The translations under genes and the position numbers were made by a program. The notes beneath the pieces are model-generated. The model was not told the DNA's origin and ran no database searches. It was given only the letters and a program-made list of their open reading frames with translations. From positions 11,423 to 75,422 of the forward strand of contig CAYOOD010000030.1 of assembly GCA_964405435.1 (NCBI GenBank): a stretch of DNA of 64,000 nt, read 5' to 3'. Position 1 is the first letter of the stretch. The number at the start of each line of letters is the position of its first letter. The stretch is from DVEG01 sp964405435. Its GTDB lineage: Bacteria; Cyanobacteriota; Cyanobacteriia; Cyanobacteriales; Oscillatoriaceae. Shown in pieces: positions 8,326 through 17,415 of this stretch.

Positions 8326-9657
8326 ATGACAACCGACCCAAAATCTCCCCACGCAATTCAACCTGAGTCCAATGTAACGCTTTCCAGCGCCAATGGAGCC
8401 AAAGACCCGATCGCAAATGGAAACGGGGCGGCAGTTGAGCCAACGGCAGCGATCGCTGCAAGCGGACACTCACAACTCTTACCGAGCCCTCCTGCCGAGG
8501 CGATCGCAACTGCCAAACAGTCGCCTGGTGAAGTTTGGAGAGCCAGTCCGACCGTGGCGATCTTGGCGGGTATCGCCCTGACGATCGCGGGTTTGGCCAT
8601 TAATAACCTGTTTCTGGGACTGTCGGGCGCGTTCGCGACCCTGCTAGTATCCGTTTTAGTCATTTTACCTCGGTTGCAAGCCGTCCTCGATGAATTAATG
8701 CCCGCGCGAACGCGAGTGCAACTCGTCGCTGTTTTGGGCATCTTGACGGCACTGCTGGGTTCGCTGAAATTTTTTGGCGTCTACGATCGCCTCGCGGCTC
8801 TCAGTCGCCAGATCGACTGGGATGCCTTCGGCTCAATGGCTGAATGGATTGGAGCCTTGGGGCAAATCTTCATTGCCATCTTAGCCGTGTACATTGCTTG
8901 GCAGCAGTACGTCATTTCTCGCGACTTGACGCTAGAGCAAAACCGCCTCACTACCCAGCAAAACATCCTCACCCAGCAACAAACCATTGATGCCTACTTT
9001 CAGGGCATCTCCGATTTAGCCTTGGATGACGAGGGCTTGTTAGAAGATTGGCCCCAAGAGCGCGCCTTTTCAGAAGGGCGCACGGCAGCGATTCTCAGCA
9101 GCGTCGATGCAGCCGGGAAAGCCAAGGTGCTGCGGTTTTTATCCCAGTCCAGATTGCTCACACCGCTGAGGCGCGATCGCCACTTGGGGCGACCGATTCT
9201 CAATGGCACTGGCGGTTACGAAGAAGATCGCAACGACGGCGTGCGCGTCATCGATCTGGGCATCATGCTAGCCGGAGCCAATCTCGCCGGCACCGACTTG
9301 CGCTGGACAGAATTGAGCGATGCCAATCTCATTCGCGCCAAACTCATAGGCTGCGATCTCGTTAAAGCCAACCTCTCCCGCACTATCTTGTACGAAGCCG
9401 ATCTCAAAGGTGCCGATCTCAAAGGCGCTCGCTTATACTACGGCTCCGTCGAACATGCCTCCCCGCGCAGCCGCACCGATCGCCCCAACTACCAAACCGG
9501 GGAATATACAGGAGCCGTGATTGAAAATGCAGATTTTACTGATGTCCAGGGGCTTTCAGACTCCCAGCGCTACTACTGCTGCGCGTGGTGCGGTTCTCAA
9601 AGCCGAGCTACGATTCCGGGGGGTTGCGATGGCATTCCCAATAAACTAGGACGGTGA
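8326..9657 (+). CDS. Membrane-associated pentapeptide-repeat protein
   Basis: A 443-residue protein. After a low-complexity Ala/Pro-rich N-terminus (~1-65) come hydrophobic segments at ~73-112, ~130-152 and ~172-195, then a Gln-rich stretch (RDLTLEQNRLTTQQNILTQQQ) likely to be coiled. Residues ~315-375 contain A(D/N)LxG/A-type pentapeptide repeats (ANLAGTDLRWTELSDANLI, then ADLKGADLKGARL) that form a right-handed quadrilateral beta-helix. The C-terminus has an unusual cysteine cluster (YYCCAWCGSQS). The repeats are a protein-interaction scaffold of unknown target. The gene is probably monocistronic. Confidence 0.85.
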   Translation: MTTDPKSPHAIQPESNVTLSSANGAKDPIANGNGAAVEPTAAIAASGHSQLLPSPPAEAIATAKQSPGEVWRASPTVAILAGIALTIAGLAINNLFLGLSGAFATLLVSVLVILPRLQAVLDELMPARTRVQLVAVLGILTALLGSLKFFGVYDRLAALSRQIDWDAFGSMAEWIGALGQIFIAILAVYIAWQQYVISRDLTLEQNRLTTQQNILTQQQTIDAYFQGISDLALDDEGLLEDWPQERAFSEGRTAAILSSVDAAGKAKVLRFLSQSRLLTPLRRDRHLGRPILNGTGGYEEDRNDGVRVIDLGIMLAGANLAGTDLRWTELSDANLIRAKLIGCDLVKANLSRTILYEADLKGADLKGARLYYGSVEHASPRSRTDRPNYQTGEYTGAVIENADFTDVQGLSDSQRYYCCAWCGSQSRATIPGGCDGIPNKLGR

Positions 9658-9785
9658 ATTGGTAATTGGGAATAGGGCACGGTGCATGGGGCATTGGATA
9701 GAGGGAAGAACAATCCCAGCAATTCCCTTTTTCCTCAGTAACAATTACCCGTTACCCATTACCGCTTTCCGAAGGCCCCATGCTT

Positions 9786-10346
9786 TTAATTCTCCGTCGG
9801 AAACGTCCCCCGTTTTTTGCGCGCTTCCATTGCTCTTTCTAATACTTCCAGCAGTCCGGGCGCTTCTTCTTGCAGCGTCAGCAGCAACCTTTCCCCCATA
9901 TCTTCGTCGCCCGGGTCTTCGCCAGTTTCCATAACGTGTTTCAGGCGCGGCATGGCTACGTCATCGACAATTTGAATTAATCCACTCAAACAGCGGTTGA
10001 ATTGTCTTTCTGTTAGAATCGAATCTTCTAGAGGAAATTCAATAATTGCCCGAATTTCTCCGTCAGTTGGATCGTACTCCCATTGCAGCATTTTTGTTTC
10101 CCAAGAAATGCAGAGCATTGCTTGCAAAATAGCATCTTTGTGGGGATGATCTTGGATGCCAGAAAGCACTTGGGGGGCAAATAATTTAAAAAATTCTCCG
10201 TCTTCGTCGAGCTGAATTACGATGAGGAAATTTTCCACATTCTCAGCCGCCACTCCTGTAATAATGCGACTATTTTCTCCATCTACCTTGTATTGCCACC
10301 CTCTTTCGTCCAGATAATGGGCAATCTGTTCCAAGGTCGCGGCCAT
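9786..10346 (-). CDS. YbjN-domain protein
   Basis: A 186-residue soluble protein whose N-terminal ~140 residues match the YbjN/type-III-secretion-chaperone-like fold (MAATLEQIAHYLDERGWQYKVDG, then FFKLFAPQVLSGIQDHPHKDAILQAMLCISWETKMLQWEYDPTDGEIRAIIEFPLED). The C-terminal ~45 residues are helical and charged. YbjN proteins are common in cyanobacteria and are proposed to act as chaperones or regulators; no client is visible from the context. A strong GGAGGATCT ribosome-binding site precedes the ATG at 10346. Confidence 0.8.
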   Translation of the reverse strand: MAATLEQIAHYLDERGWQYKVDGENSRIITGVAAENVENFLIVIQLDEDGEFFKLFAPQVLSGIQDHPHKDAILQAMLCISWETKMLQWEYDPTDGEIRAIIEFPLEDSILTERQFNRCLSGLIQIVDDVAMPRLKHVMETGEDPGDEDMGERLLLTLQEEAPGLLEVLERAMEARKKRGTFPTEN

Positions 10347-10543
10347 GAGATCCTCCTGGGTGAAAAAGAGAAAACTTTAAGCAGCTAAAAAACTGGTGAG
10401 AGCTTGCTAATGTCGAGGGCCAATTTTATTTAGAGCTGAAATAGACCTCAATCCTGTCAATCATAGCAAAGTACAAAGCCTGACGGCTGAACTCGTCGCG
10501 GCTGCCGGCAAAAGACTTGCACGGGAGCCACGAGCGATCGGGT

Positions 10544-11557
10544 TCAGCCAACGGCCACGGTTTGGCCAGTTTCAGCCGAGCGACGGGCGGCGTCGGCAAC
10601 TTTCAGGGCGTACAAGCTCGCCTCGGGGGCGATGTAGAGAGGAGTGCCGTCTATTAAGTGGTCTAAAACCATCGCCGTGTCTTTGGCAAAGAGCCCCCGG
10701 CGGCTCCCCACTTCGACGGCAGTGATTTCGCTGCCCCGCACGAGCCGTCCCTCGTCTCCGTCGAAAATCAAGGTGCCGCGATCGCCGTGAACTTCCAGCT
10801 TGCGTTCGGTTTGCCAGAAAATTTCCCCTTTGCCGTAAACCACCTCGGCAATCACGCCGCTGTTGAAGCGCAGTTGGGCCGTACACAGACAGGCAGTGAA
10901 ATAGCCCGATTCCGTTTGAGGCGGCGGGGCATCCCAGTATTGCGCTTGGCAGCTAGCGGTTTCTACTCGGCCAAATACGTCAGTCAGTCGCTGCACGCGG
11001 GAGAGGGCACCGACGAGGGGAAAGCCAAATAAATGGCGCTGATAGCTCCAGCGGCGGGGTGCCGGTCGCTGGGGGCTGAGGGTGGCATAGCGGACGTAAA
11101 AAACTCGGCCCGCGTCCGGCAAGGATTTCGCGAATGCCTGATGCACGCCGCCAAGCAGTTCCAAGTGTTCGACGTGCAGGAGTTTGCCGGCGTTTTCTGA
11201 CAGGGCAATAATTTCGGAAGCTTCGGCAACATCCAAGGCGAGAGGATATTCGACAACGACGTGCTTTCCTGCTAAAATCGCCGCTTTGGCGATCGCCCCG
11301 TGATCGCGACTGACGGTAGCAATTATGACTAAATCTATATCTTCCCGCTCTACTAGCTTGCGCCACGAAACTGCCGCCTCGGTTTGATAGGTTTGGGCAA
11401 ATTCCTCGGTTTTTTCCGGCAGGTGACCGGCTACGGCGACTAGCCGCGATCGCCCATCCGCTAATAGCGCCTGCGCTCGCAACTTGGCAGCATACCCAGT
11501 CCCAACCAAACCGATCCTTATAGGAAGCCTTGCCGCCAATTTAATATTTAAATCCAT
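10544..11557 (-). CDS. bvdR: Biliverdin reductase BvdR (Gfo/Idh/MocA family)
   Basis: Reduces biliverdin IXalpha to bilirubin with NAD(P)H. The N-terminal Rossmann motif is RIGLVGTGYAAKLRAQ, and the family motif GKHVVVEYPLAL is present. The protein closely resembles the cyanobacterial enzyme as I remember it: GKLLHVEHLELLGGVHQA, RRWSYQRHLFGFPLVGALSR, EVVYGKGEIFWQTER, LEVHGDRGTLIF, PLYIAPEASLYALKVAD. The ATG at 11557 is chosen because the Rossmann strand begins ~12 residues later; the longer frame to 11629 would add 24 unlikely residues. In phycobilisome-containing cyanobacteria BvdR is reported to affect pigment levels. It is divergent from petF, about 480 bp away. Confidence 0.87.
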   Translation of the reverse strand: MDLNIKLAARLPIRIGLVGTGYAAKLRAQALLADGRSRLVAVAGHLPEKTEEFAQTYQTEAAVSWRKLVEREDIDLVIIATVSRDHGAIAKAAILAGKHVVVEYPLALDVAEASEIIALSENAGKLLHVEHLELLGGVHQAFAKSLPDAGRVFYVRYATLSPQRPAPRRWSYQRHLFGFPLVGALSRVQRLTDVFGRVETASCQAQYWDAPPPQTESGYFTACLCTAQLRFNSGVIAEVVYGKGEIFWQTERKLEVHGDRGTLIFDGDEGRLVRGSEITAVEVGSRRGLFAKDTAMVLDHLIDGTPLYIAPEASLYALKVADAARRSAETGQTVAVG

Positions 11558-11639
11558 GACCTTACCAGAAACAGTGACAAATTGCAAGCTTTTCGCAGAA
11601 AAGAACATACCCTGGTTGCAACAAGGCAACTTCCGCGTC

Positions 11640-12039
11640 TACTCATTGCAGCAGGAGGCTAGCTACAGCCCTCAAGATATAAGTAAATAAGATTAAACCA
11701 GGACTTTTAATTAATTAATCCCGTTCAACTTATCGGGCAATTGGATGTTACATATTTTAAAGAGCCTGTAAAGGCGGCGGGGCTGGAAACCAACCTCGCC
11801 ACTCGAACTACCTTGGCTGCTTGTTCTGGTCGTGACTGACTGGAACCCGATCGCCAGTCGGGGCGTTCGCGGGAGGAGCTACCCCATAGTGTAGCGAAAG
11901 CGGCCTGCTGTTCCGCTTGTCCCGCAGTTTCAAAACGCTTGCTTCTGAGTCAACCGCCAGACATTGGAGTTCATAGCTATCGCTCAGGTGGCTCAGACAC
12001 TTTTACGCTGCCGTATTACACATTTGAGAGGAACGCTGC
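11640..12039 (+). promoter_or_regulatory. Long petF upstream region, no gene seen
   Basis: About 480 bp separate bvdR from the divergent petF and hold no credible coding frame. The sequence just before the petF ATG has a GAGAGGAAC ribosome-binding site. GC-rich inverted patches at ~11850-11930 could fold in a leader RNA, but I do not recognise a known riboswitch or ncRNA family. Confidence 0.4.
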
Positions 12040-12339
12040 ATGGCAACTTACAAAGTCACGCTCATCAACGAATCAGAAGGGCTGAACACCACGATCGACG
12101 TGGACGACGATACCTACATTCTCGACGCGGCTGAGGAACAAGGTCTTGACTTGCCCTATTCCTGCCGCGCCGGTGCTTGCTCCACCTGCGCTGGCAAGAT
12201 CGTCTCTGGTACTGTAGATCAATCTGACCAGTCATTTTTGGATGACGATCAAATCGAAGGTGGGTATGTCTTAACCTGCGTTGCTTACCCCACTTCTGAC
12301 TGCACTATCCAAACTCACAAAGAAGAAGACCTCTACTAA
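12040..12339 (+). CDS. petF: [2Fe-2S] plant-type ferredoxin I
   Basis: A soluble 99-residue electron carrier accepting electrons from photosystem I and delivering them to FNR, nitrite reductase, thioredoxin reductase and others. The cluster ligands follow the classic C-x4-C-x2-C...C pattern (PYSCRAGACSTCAGKI and VLTCVAYPTSD). Length and the ending QTHKEEDLY match cyanobacterial ferredoxin I. It ends at a clear hairpin terminator and is almost certainly monocistronic. BvdR, encoded divergently upstream, uses NAD(P)H; a regulatory link to the ferredoxin-dependent bilin enzymes is possible but not shown. Confidence 0.97.
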   Translation: MATYKVTLINESEGLNTTIDVDDDTYILDAAEEQGLDLPYSCRAGACSTCAGKIVSGTVDQSDQSFLDDDQIEGGYVLTCVAYPTSDCTIQTHKEEDLY

Positions 12340-12356
12340 GCAGGTCCCCCTGTAGG

Positions 12357-12395
12357 AGACAGAGAGCTTGACTTATTCCTGATGGCTCTCTGTCT
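12357..12395 (+). terminator. petF terminator hairpin
   Basis: An 11-bp stem, AGACAGAGAGC (12357-12367) with its complement (12385-12395), begins 18 bp after the petF stop; the loop is 17 nt and only a short TT follows. The remaining gap to 12701 has no gene. Confidence 0.65.
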
Positions 12396-12701
12396 TCGGG
12401 CAAATGCTACGATTGAGTTTTCAGTTGATTGGTGCTTTGGAGATAATTCACCACTTGGGACGCTCGTAAAGCGTCCCTTATTCATCGGCAATAAAAATTT
12501 AATATCTCGCTAAAATCAATGCAATTTATAGAGATTCACTATAACTCAAGCGGCTCCTAAAAAAGCCGAAAAGTGGTAAGAGGTTATGGGGAATTGGCTG
12601 AACGCCGTGAATATTCACGTCTTTCAGTCGGTTCCCCATTCCTCATTACTCGTTCTCTTCTGAGTAGCCACTTGAGTTGGCTGGGTTTGGGGGATCGGGC
12701 A

Positions 12702-14468
12702 TTAGTTGCTTGCACTCGGCTGTGTGGCATCGATCGCGGGATCTCGCCAAAGGGCGATCGCTTCGCTGATGGGCTGGATGGAAGTTCCGGGATAGTAGAA
12801 ACTCAGAATGCGCGAACTCGACCAACCTATCTCGGCGAGTTTGTACGAGCCGCTTTGGCTCAATCCCACGCCGTGTCCGAATCCACCCCCGACAAACGCA
12901 AAACCCCAGAGGACTTTCTCGGGTTGGTAAATCGGCTCCACATAAAATAAGGTACTCAAGGGAGCGTAGAATCCTCTGAAAATCTCGTCTTTCTCTAGTT
13001 CAACCCTGCCGCGATCGGTGGTGACGGCTAGTTTCAGAACTCGTCCCGACGGGGCGCGCTTGACCACTTGCACGTCTTTAATGGTTTGAAAATTTGCCAG
13101 GGGATGTTTTTTCTCTTTGAGATACTCTTTGAGGTTTTTGTTCATCTGAGCCAGAGAACTCGGCTCGCGCCAGCGGAATACTTCCCAGTCATCCCCATTA
13201 AACCCTTTTGTGAGGTTGATAAAGCGCCGGAAGTTGGACTCGATCGCCAAACTCTGCTCGGACAAGTTCCAAATATTATTGGCGGAATCCACCACCGCCT
13301 GCAGGTAGGGGCGATCGGCTCCGTGCCACACGTCGCTAAATGAAGCCGTGACGCCGCCACTGCTGGAAAAATACAGGGCATCCACTAATTCGTTTTGATA
13401 GGTGAGCACTTGACCGGCAGTGTTGGCGATCGCCCGATCGACTTGCGGCCACGTTTCGCTCACGCCCTTGTAAACCTGGCACTCGGTATCTGCACACAAT
13501 TGGTAATTATCCACCGCAAACCGCCGCAAATTTCTCAGCGCGTAAGTCCTGGCTATAATCGCCTGTGCTTCCATCGACGCATAGGGAGCCTCTGCTCCGA
13601 TTTCATAAGGCACCACCCCTCGCAGGTAGGTTTCTAGCGGCACCTCGTTCACTAGGGTGTAGGTGCCGTAGGCATTGGGTTGTAGGTGCAGGCGTCCCCC
13701 GTACAGGCGCTCCGATCGCTCGTCTTTGCCTCGTTTGACGGCGATCGCTCCTGAAGACGACGCGATCTCGACTTGTTCGCGATCGTAGCGCTGCCCATTC
13801 ACGACTAAAGTCGCCTGCGGCACTTGCTTGAGGATGTTTGTCTCCAAGTAGGCTGTTTCGTACCCCTGCTGGCGCAAGCTCTCTACCAGCAACCGCCGCA
13901 ATAAAGGGGTGCTGTACGTCGCCCGTTTGGCCCACACCTGCCACCGGCGCGGTTGGCTGATTTCTACCTCAATGCCTTTGGCCCGCCACTCATTGGCCCT
14001 GTCTTCAGCATTCTCAAAGCTGCGGTAGCTGCCCAAAACCACCCGTTCCTCTACCACCGGTGCCGATAGTGGCTTCATCTGGATTTCTAGCTTTACCTCC
14101 GACGCTTGCACGGCGATCGGTTGCCCGTCGTTTCCTTGAAAGCCCAAGATCAGGCGATCGCCCTCCGTTGCCTTCAGCGTCAATTGGTCACTCGGTTTAG
14201 AACCAAACCGCTGCACGACACCGACTCGCAGCTCCATATCTTTGCCACTCTGCGCCCGTGCCGACTCACCAGGAAGTCCCACCAGACACCCGATCAGCAC
14301 GCTCCCAGACAACCAGCTCAACCACTTGCTCCCCTCGGCTCGACGTCCTCCCTTCCCGCCGCCAGGAGAGATAGAAGTCAGTTTATCCCGCAAAGGGAAT
14401 AATTCAGAAGTTTGCAAAGCCATCTGCTTCAAAGACGAACCTGTTTGCCCCATCAGATGTCTCACCAT
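12702..14468 (-). CDS. SpoIID/LytB-domain protein, probably exported
   Basis: A 588-residue protein. A hydrophobic segment at ~48-70 (WLSWLSGSVLIGCLVGLPGESARAQ) looks like a signal sequence with an Ala-x-Ala-like cleavage region after a ~45-residue polar N-terminus; an in-frame ATG at residue 16 would shorten that tail. The central part (~265-420) is the SpoIID domain (YLRGVVPYEIGAEAPYASMEAQAIIARTYAL, YFSSSGGVTASFSDVWHGADRPYL), which in Bacillus SpoIID is a lytic transglycosylase acting on peptide-stripped glycan. The C-terminal GFAFVGGGFGHGVGLSQSG motif is also typical. An SPOR-like stretch (SYRSFENAEDRANEWRAKGIEVEI) lies at ~145-180. Likely role: periplasmic peptidoglycan remodelling. Confidence 0.87.
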   Translation of the reverse strand: MVRHLMGQTGSSLKQMALQTSELFPLRDKLTSISPGGGKGGRRAEGSKWLSWLSGSVLIGCLVGLPGESARAQSGKDMELRVGVVQRFGSKPSDQLTLKATEGDRLILGFQGNDGQPIAVQASEVKLEIQMKPLSAPVVEERVVLGSYRSFENAEDRANEWRAKGIEVEISQPRRWQVWAKRATYSTPLLRRLLVESLRQQGYETAYLETNILKQVPQATLVVNGQRYDREQVEIASSSGAIAVKRGKDERSERLYGGRLHLQPNAYGTYTLVNEVPLETYLRGVVPYEIGAEAPYASMEAQAIIARTYALRNLRRFAVDNYQLCADTECQVYKGVSETWPQVDRAIANTAGQVLTYQNELVDALYFSSSGGVTASFSDVWHGADRPYLQAVVDSANNIWNLSEQSLAIESNFRRFINLTKGFNGDDWEVFRWREPSSLAQMNKNLKEYLKEKKHPLANFQTIKDVQVVKRAPSGRVLKLAVTTDRGRVELEKDEIFRGFYAPLSTLFYVEPIYQPEKVLWGFAFVGGGFGHGVGLSQSGSYKLAEIGWSSSRILSFYYPGTSIQPISEAIALWRDPAIDATQPSASN

Positions 14469-14785
14469 AGCGCGCTTTTGCCCTCAATAGCCTTCTGCTC
14501 CGGACTAGCCCGGACGCTCAGCCACTTCTTATTATGGTTTAACTTACAATCGGCCAAAGCCGCGAAACAGGTTTTTTATTTTAAAAGTTCACTTTTTATC
14601 TGCCAATTTCTAATTAAAAAGTTTGTTTTTATAAAAGTTTTATCGATTAATGACTATACAAAAATTTGCATATTTAAAATAAATTTTTATCATCCTCTCC
14701 AGCTTTGTCAGGATTTCTTCACTTTTTCTAGTAACTCGAAGTCATTATGAGTATGATTAAATGAGAAGTCAAAAAGAGAAACGCA

Positions 14786-15046
14786 ATGAGGATAGAAGAA
14801 ATACCCATCAGGCGAATTCGCCGCCCCCTGCCGCGACAAAACGACCAAAGCAAAGTAACCGCCCTGATGGAGTCCATCCAAGCCATCGGACTGCAAGAGC
14901 CCATAGACGTTTTGGAAGTAGAGGGAGAATACTACGGCTTTTCTGGCTGCCACCGATTTGAAGCTTGCCAGCGCCTGGGGCACGAAACCATTCGCTGCAA
15001 AGTCCGCCGCGCTCCCCGCTCGGTGTTGCAGATGCACCTCGCCTGA
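14786..15046 (+). CDS. srx: Sulfiredoxin
   Basis: ATP-dependent reductase that repairs hyperoxidised (sulfinic) 2-Cys peroxiredoxins. The 86-residue ParB-like fold carries the catalytic signature FSGCHRFEAC with the reactive Cys, and the N-terminal RRIRRPLPRQNDQSKVTALMESI matches cyanobacterial Srx. A GAGAAACGCA sequence precedes the ATG at 14786. The upstream 14469-14785 region is very AT-rich and has no gene. dps follows 139 bp downstream on the same strand, forming an oxidative-stress neighbourhood. Confidence 0.9.
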   Translation: MRIEEIPIRRIRRPLPRQNDQSKVTALMESIQAIGLQEPIDVLEVEGEYYGFSGCHRFEACQRLGHETIRCKVRRAPRSVLQMHLA

Positions 15047-15185
15047 AATTTCAGCTCGCCCTGAAGAGCTGAAATCTTTCCAGCGGGGGATTTGGCCCGA
15101 GGGCAAAGTCACTTATTAAAGAAGAGCGGCTGAAAAACACAAAATGCACAGTCCGTTGAATCCTATAGTTAAAAGAGGAAGCTTT

Positions 15186-15677
15186 ATGCAGGTTCAAGCA
15201 AAACCCATGAAAGTTGACATCGGAATCGAAGAGAAAAGCAGACAAGATATTGCCGAGGGGCTGTCTCGGCTGCTTGCAGACACCTATACGCTTTACCTGA
15301 AAACTCACAATTTCCACTGGAACGTCACCGGCCCGATGTTCCAAACCTTGCACCTCATGTTCGAGACACAGTACACCGAGCTAGCGACAGCGGTTGACGA
15401 AATTGCCGAACGGATCAGAGCTTTGGGGTTCCCCGCTCCGGGTACATACAGCGATTTTGCCCGGTTAAGCTCGATTCCAGAAACCACCGGCGTGCCGAAA
15501 GCACAAGAAATGATTCGCCTGTTGGTAGAAGGGCAAGAATCCGTGGTGCGGACGGCTCGGTCGATTTTCCCGATCGTTGAACAAGTCAACGACGAACCCA
15601 CCGCCGACCTGCTCACCCAGCGGATGCAAGTCCATGAAAAGACTGCTTGGATGTTGAGAAGTCTGCTGGAACAGTAA
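15186..15677 (+). CDS. dps: Dps-family DNA-binding ferritin-like protein
   Basis: A 163-residue four-helix miniferritin that oxidises and stores iron and protects DNA from peroxide. Ferroxidase ligands at the subunit interface are visible: KTHNFHWNVTGPMFQTLHLMFETQYTELATAVDEIAERI contains the conserved His, Asp and Glu positions. The start at 15186 is chosen because AAGAGGAAGC lies directly before it; the open frame reaches back to 15144. It follows sulfiredoxin. A repeat-rich segment follows its stop. Confidence 0.92.
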   Translation: MQVQAKPMKVDIGIEEKSRQDIAEGLSRLLADTYTLYLKTHNFHWNVTGPMFQTLHLMFETQYTELATAVDEIAERIRALGFPAPGTYSDFARLSSIPETTGVPKAQEMIRLLVEGQESVVRTARSIFPIVEQVNDEPTADLLTQRMQVHEKTAWMLRSLLEQ

Positions 15678-15693
15678 GGCTGGGGAATTAGTG

Positions 15694-15822
15694 ATGAGTG
15701 CTGAGTGCCGAGTGCTGAGTAGATTGCCCGCGCGCTTGGGGCGGAGTTTTGAGCACTTCCTTCCCCATTCCTCATTCCCGCACTTCCCACTCAGCACTCA
15801 GCACTCAGCACTTTCAACTCCC
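15694..15822. repeat. Heptamer repeat (TGAGTGC/GCACTCA) inverted pair after dps
   Basis: Tandem TGAGTGC-type units at 15694-15720 are matched by inverted CACTCAGCACTCAGC units at 15788-15822, giving a potential long hairpin between dps and the next gene. Same family as the tracts near 16566, 23724, 26009, 44138, 50799 and 54030. Confidence 0.8.
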
Positions 15823-15862
15823 CACACCCGATCTTCTATTGACAAAATTTACAAGATAAGAT

Positions 15863-16495
15863 ATGGCAGGAGCGGCGAGTCGAAAGTATGCCGAGCAGTT
15901 GCGGCAGATGATGCGGCGAGCGGGTATTGCAGATTTTAAGGCGCTGCGAGAGCAAGCAAGGGTTTCCAAACAGCAGGTAAAGCTGTTGCGGCAAGGCGTA
16001 GGAGCGCAGATGCGGCTGGAAAACCTGGAGAAAATTGCAAAAGCGCTGCAAGTGCCGCCAGGGGAGTTGCTGGGGATTTTGCTCTCCGGGGAAGCGGCGG
16101 CGGTAACGGCTGCGCAGCTACAAGAGGAATGCGCGAGGCTGCGATCGCAGCTAGAGATTCAGCGGCAGGAGCTGCAGCAAGAATTTCAGCGAGACAGCCT
16201 GCAAGTGCTGGAATCCTGGCTGGTACAGTGGCCAACGGCTGCCCGCGCGGCCCGGGAAAAACCCGACTTGCCGGCAGAAAGGTTGCTGCCGCTGCTGCGC
16301 CCGGTGGAGCAGTTGTTGCAACAGTGGGGGGTAGAGGCGATCGCTGCAGTCGGTGCCGAAGTCGCCTACGATCCCAAGGAACACCAACTCATGGAAGGAA
16401 CCGCCGAACCGGGCGATCGCGTGAAAGTGCGCTACACGGGCTACCGGCAGGGCGACAACCTCCTCTACCGCGCGAAAGTCAGTCCGGTTAGTTAG
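15863..16495 (+). CDS. HTH (XRE-like) protein with C-terminal GrpE-like domain
   Basis: A 210-residue protein. Residues ~1-75 resemble a lambda-repressor-type helix-turn-helix (FKALREQARVSKQQVKLLRQG, then RLENLEKIAKALQVPPGELLG). Residues ~83-120 are a coiled coil (LQEECARLRSQLEIQRQELQQEFQRDSLQ). The C-terminal ~55 residues resemble the GrpE beta-wing (GVEAIAAVGAEVAYDPKEHQLM, GDRVKVRYTGYRQGDNLLYRAKV). It is not the canonical housekeeping GrpE, which lacks an HTH. It could couple DnaK nucleotide exchange to regulation, or reuse the wing as a dimer or peptide-binding module; function unknown. Confidence 0.72.
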   Translation: MAGAASRKYAEQLRQMMRRAGIADFKALREQARVSKQQVKLLRQGVGAQMRLENLEKIAKALQVPPGELLGILLSGEAAAVTAAQLQEECARLRSQLEIQRQELQQEFQRDSLQVLESWLVQWPTAARAAREKPDLPAERLLPLLRPVEQLLQQWGVEAIAAVGAEVAYDPKEHQLMEGTAEPGDRVKVRYTGYRQGDNLLYRAKVSPVS

Positions 16496-16565
16496 TCGCG
16501 ATGAACTTTACCCATCGTCACCGATGAAAATGTGCCGGACTTTCTCACTTCCTCCCTCTTCTTCT

Positions 16566-16642
16566 ACTCAGCACTGTTGCACTCACCACTGTTGCACTCA
16601 GCACTGTTGCACTCAGCACTGTTGCACTCAGCACTCAGCACT
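16566..16642. repeat. 15-bp tandem repeat (GTTGCACTCAGCACT)
   Basis: About five consecutive near-identical 15-bp units lie between the HTH-GrpE-like gene and the convergent DUF1350 gene, ending 3 bp before the latter's stop. It is a higher-order version of the GCACTCA heptamer. Confidence 0.85.
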
Positions 16643-16644
16643 AT

Positions 16645-17415
16645 TTACAAGTTAGTGCCGAGGGGATTGAGCCAGCGGAGGATTTCCTGTTTGAGGCGAT
16701 CGGGTTCGCGGGAGATTTCTTGGCGGAACCACTGGGCGATCGCGTCTGCGGGCGAAAATTCCGAGCCCGCTTGCCAGTTGAGATCTTGACTCAAAGGAGT
16801 CAGGTGGTTGCCGGGGAGTTTTTGCAGGGCAACCATGCCGGGAAAGCGCTGCTCGAGTACGGGAATCAGCGACAGGGTTTGATCGATGTCGTCCTTGGTG
16901 AATTTAACGGCGAGATTGCGCCGGATTTGGTAGCGCTCGGCGACGAGCTGGTTGGTTTCCAGGGGGGAAGGGGTAAACTCGACCGCAAACAGGGGTGAAA
17001 ACTGCTCCCCCAGAGGAATGGCGCGGCGAGCGGGGTAATTGTTGTAGGAAATCAGGATATTGCCGGCGCGTTCGACCTCAAATAAGCTGCCGATGAGCAG
17101 GTGCAGCTTGCAGCCCATACTGTGCCCCATGCCGTAGACGGGCAAGTATCGCTTGCTGAGCAGTTTGGTTGCGTGCAGGCGATCGAGGGTTTGCTCGAAG
17201 CTCCAGAGTACGGAACGGGCGATCGCCGCGTGATCGAACGTATTCACGAATGGCGTCGCCACCACCGCATAGCCCGCGTTTCCGATTTGCTCTAACAACC
17301 GCCGATAGGTCAGTTGCGGGGCGGCAGCGACGAAAGCGCCCCCGAGAAAATGTACCACGGCTGCAGGCCGTGGGGGAATAAATACCCAGTTACCCGCGAT
17401 TTCCTGCCAGTTCAT
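16645..17415 (-). CDS. DUF1350 family protein (alpha/beta-hydrolase-like)
   Basis: A 256-residue protein matching the DUF1350 family found in cyanobacteria and plastids. It opens with NWVFIPPRPAAVVHFLGGAFVAAAPQLTYRRLLEQI, resembling the oxyanion strand of an alpha/beta hydrolase, and has YGMGHSMGCKLHLLIGSLF, a G-x-S-x-G-like elbow (GHSMG). No signal peptide. Substrate unknown. The ATG at 17415 precedes the first strand directly. Confidence 0.85.
   Translation of the reverse strand: MNWQEIAGNWVFIPPRPAAVVHFLGGAFVAAAPQLTYRRLLEQIGNAGYAVVATPFVNTFDHAAIARSVLWSFEQTLDRLHATKLLSKRYLPVYGMGHSMGCKLHLLIGSLFEVERAGNILISYNNYPARRAIPLGEQFSPLFAVEFTPSPLETNQLVAERYQIRRNLAVKFTKDDIDQTLSLIPVLEQRFPGMVALQKLPGNHLTPLSQDLNWQAGSEFSPADAIAQWFRQEISREPDRLKQEILRWLNPLGTNL

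Noticed and set aside
14786..15046. ParB-family partition protein
   Set aside because: The fold is ParB-like, but the FSGCHR active-site Cys and the length identify sulfiredoxin.
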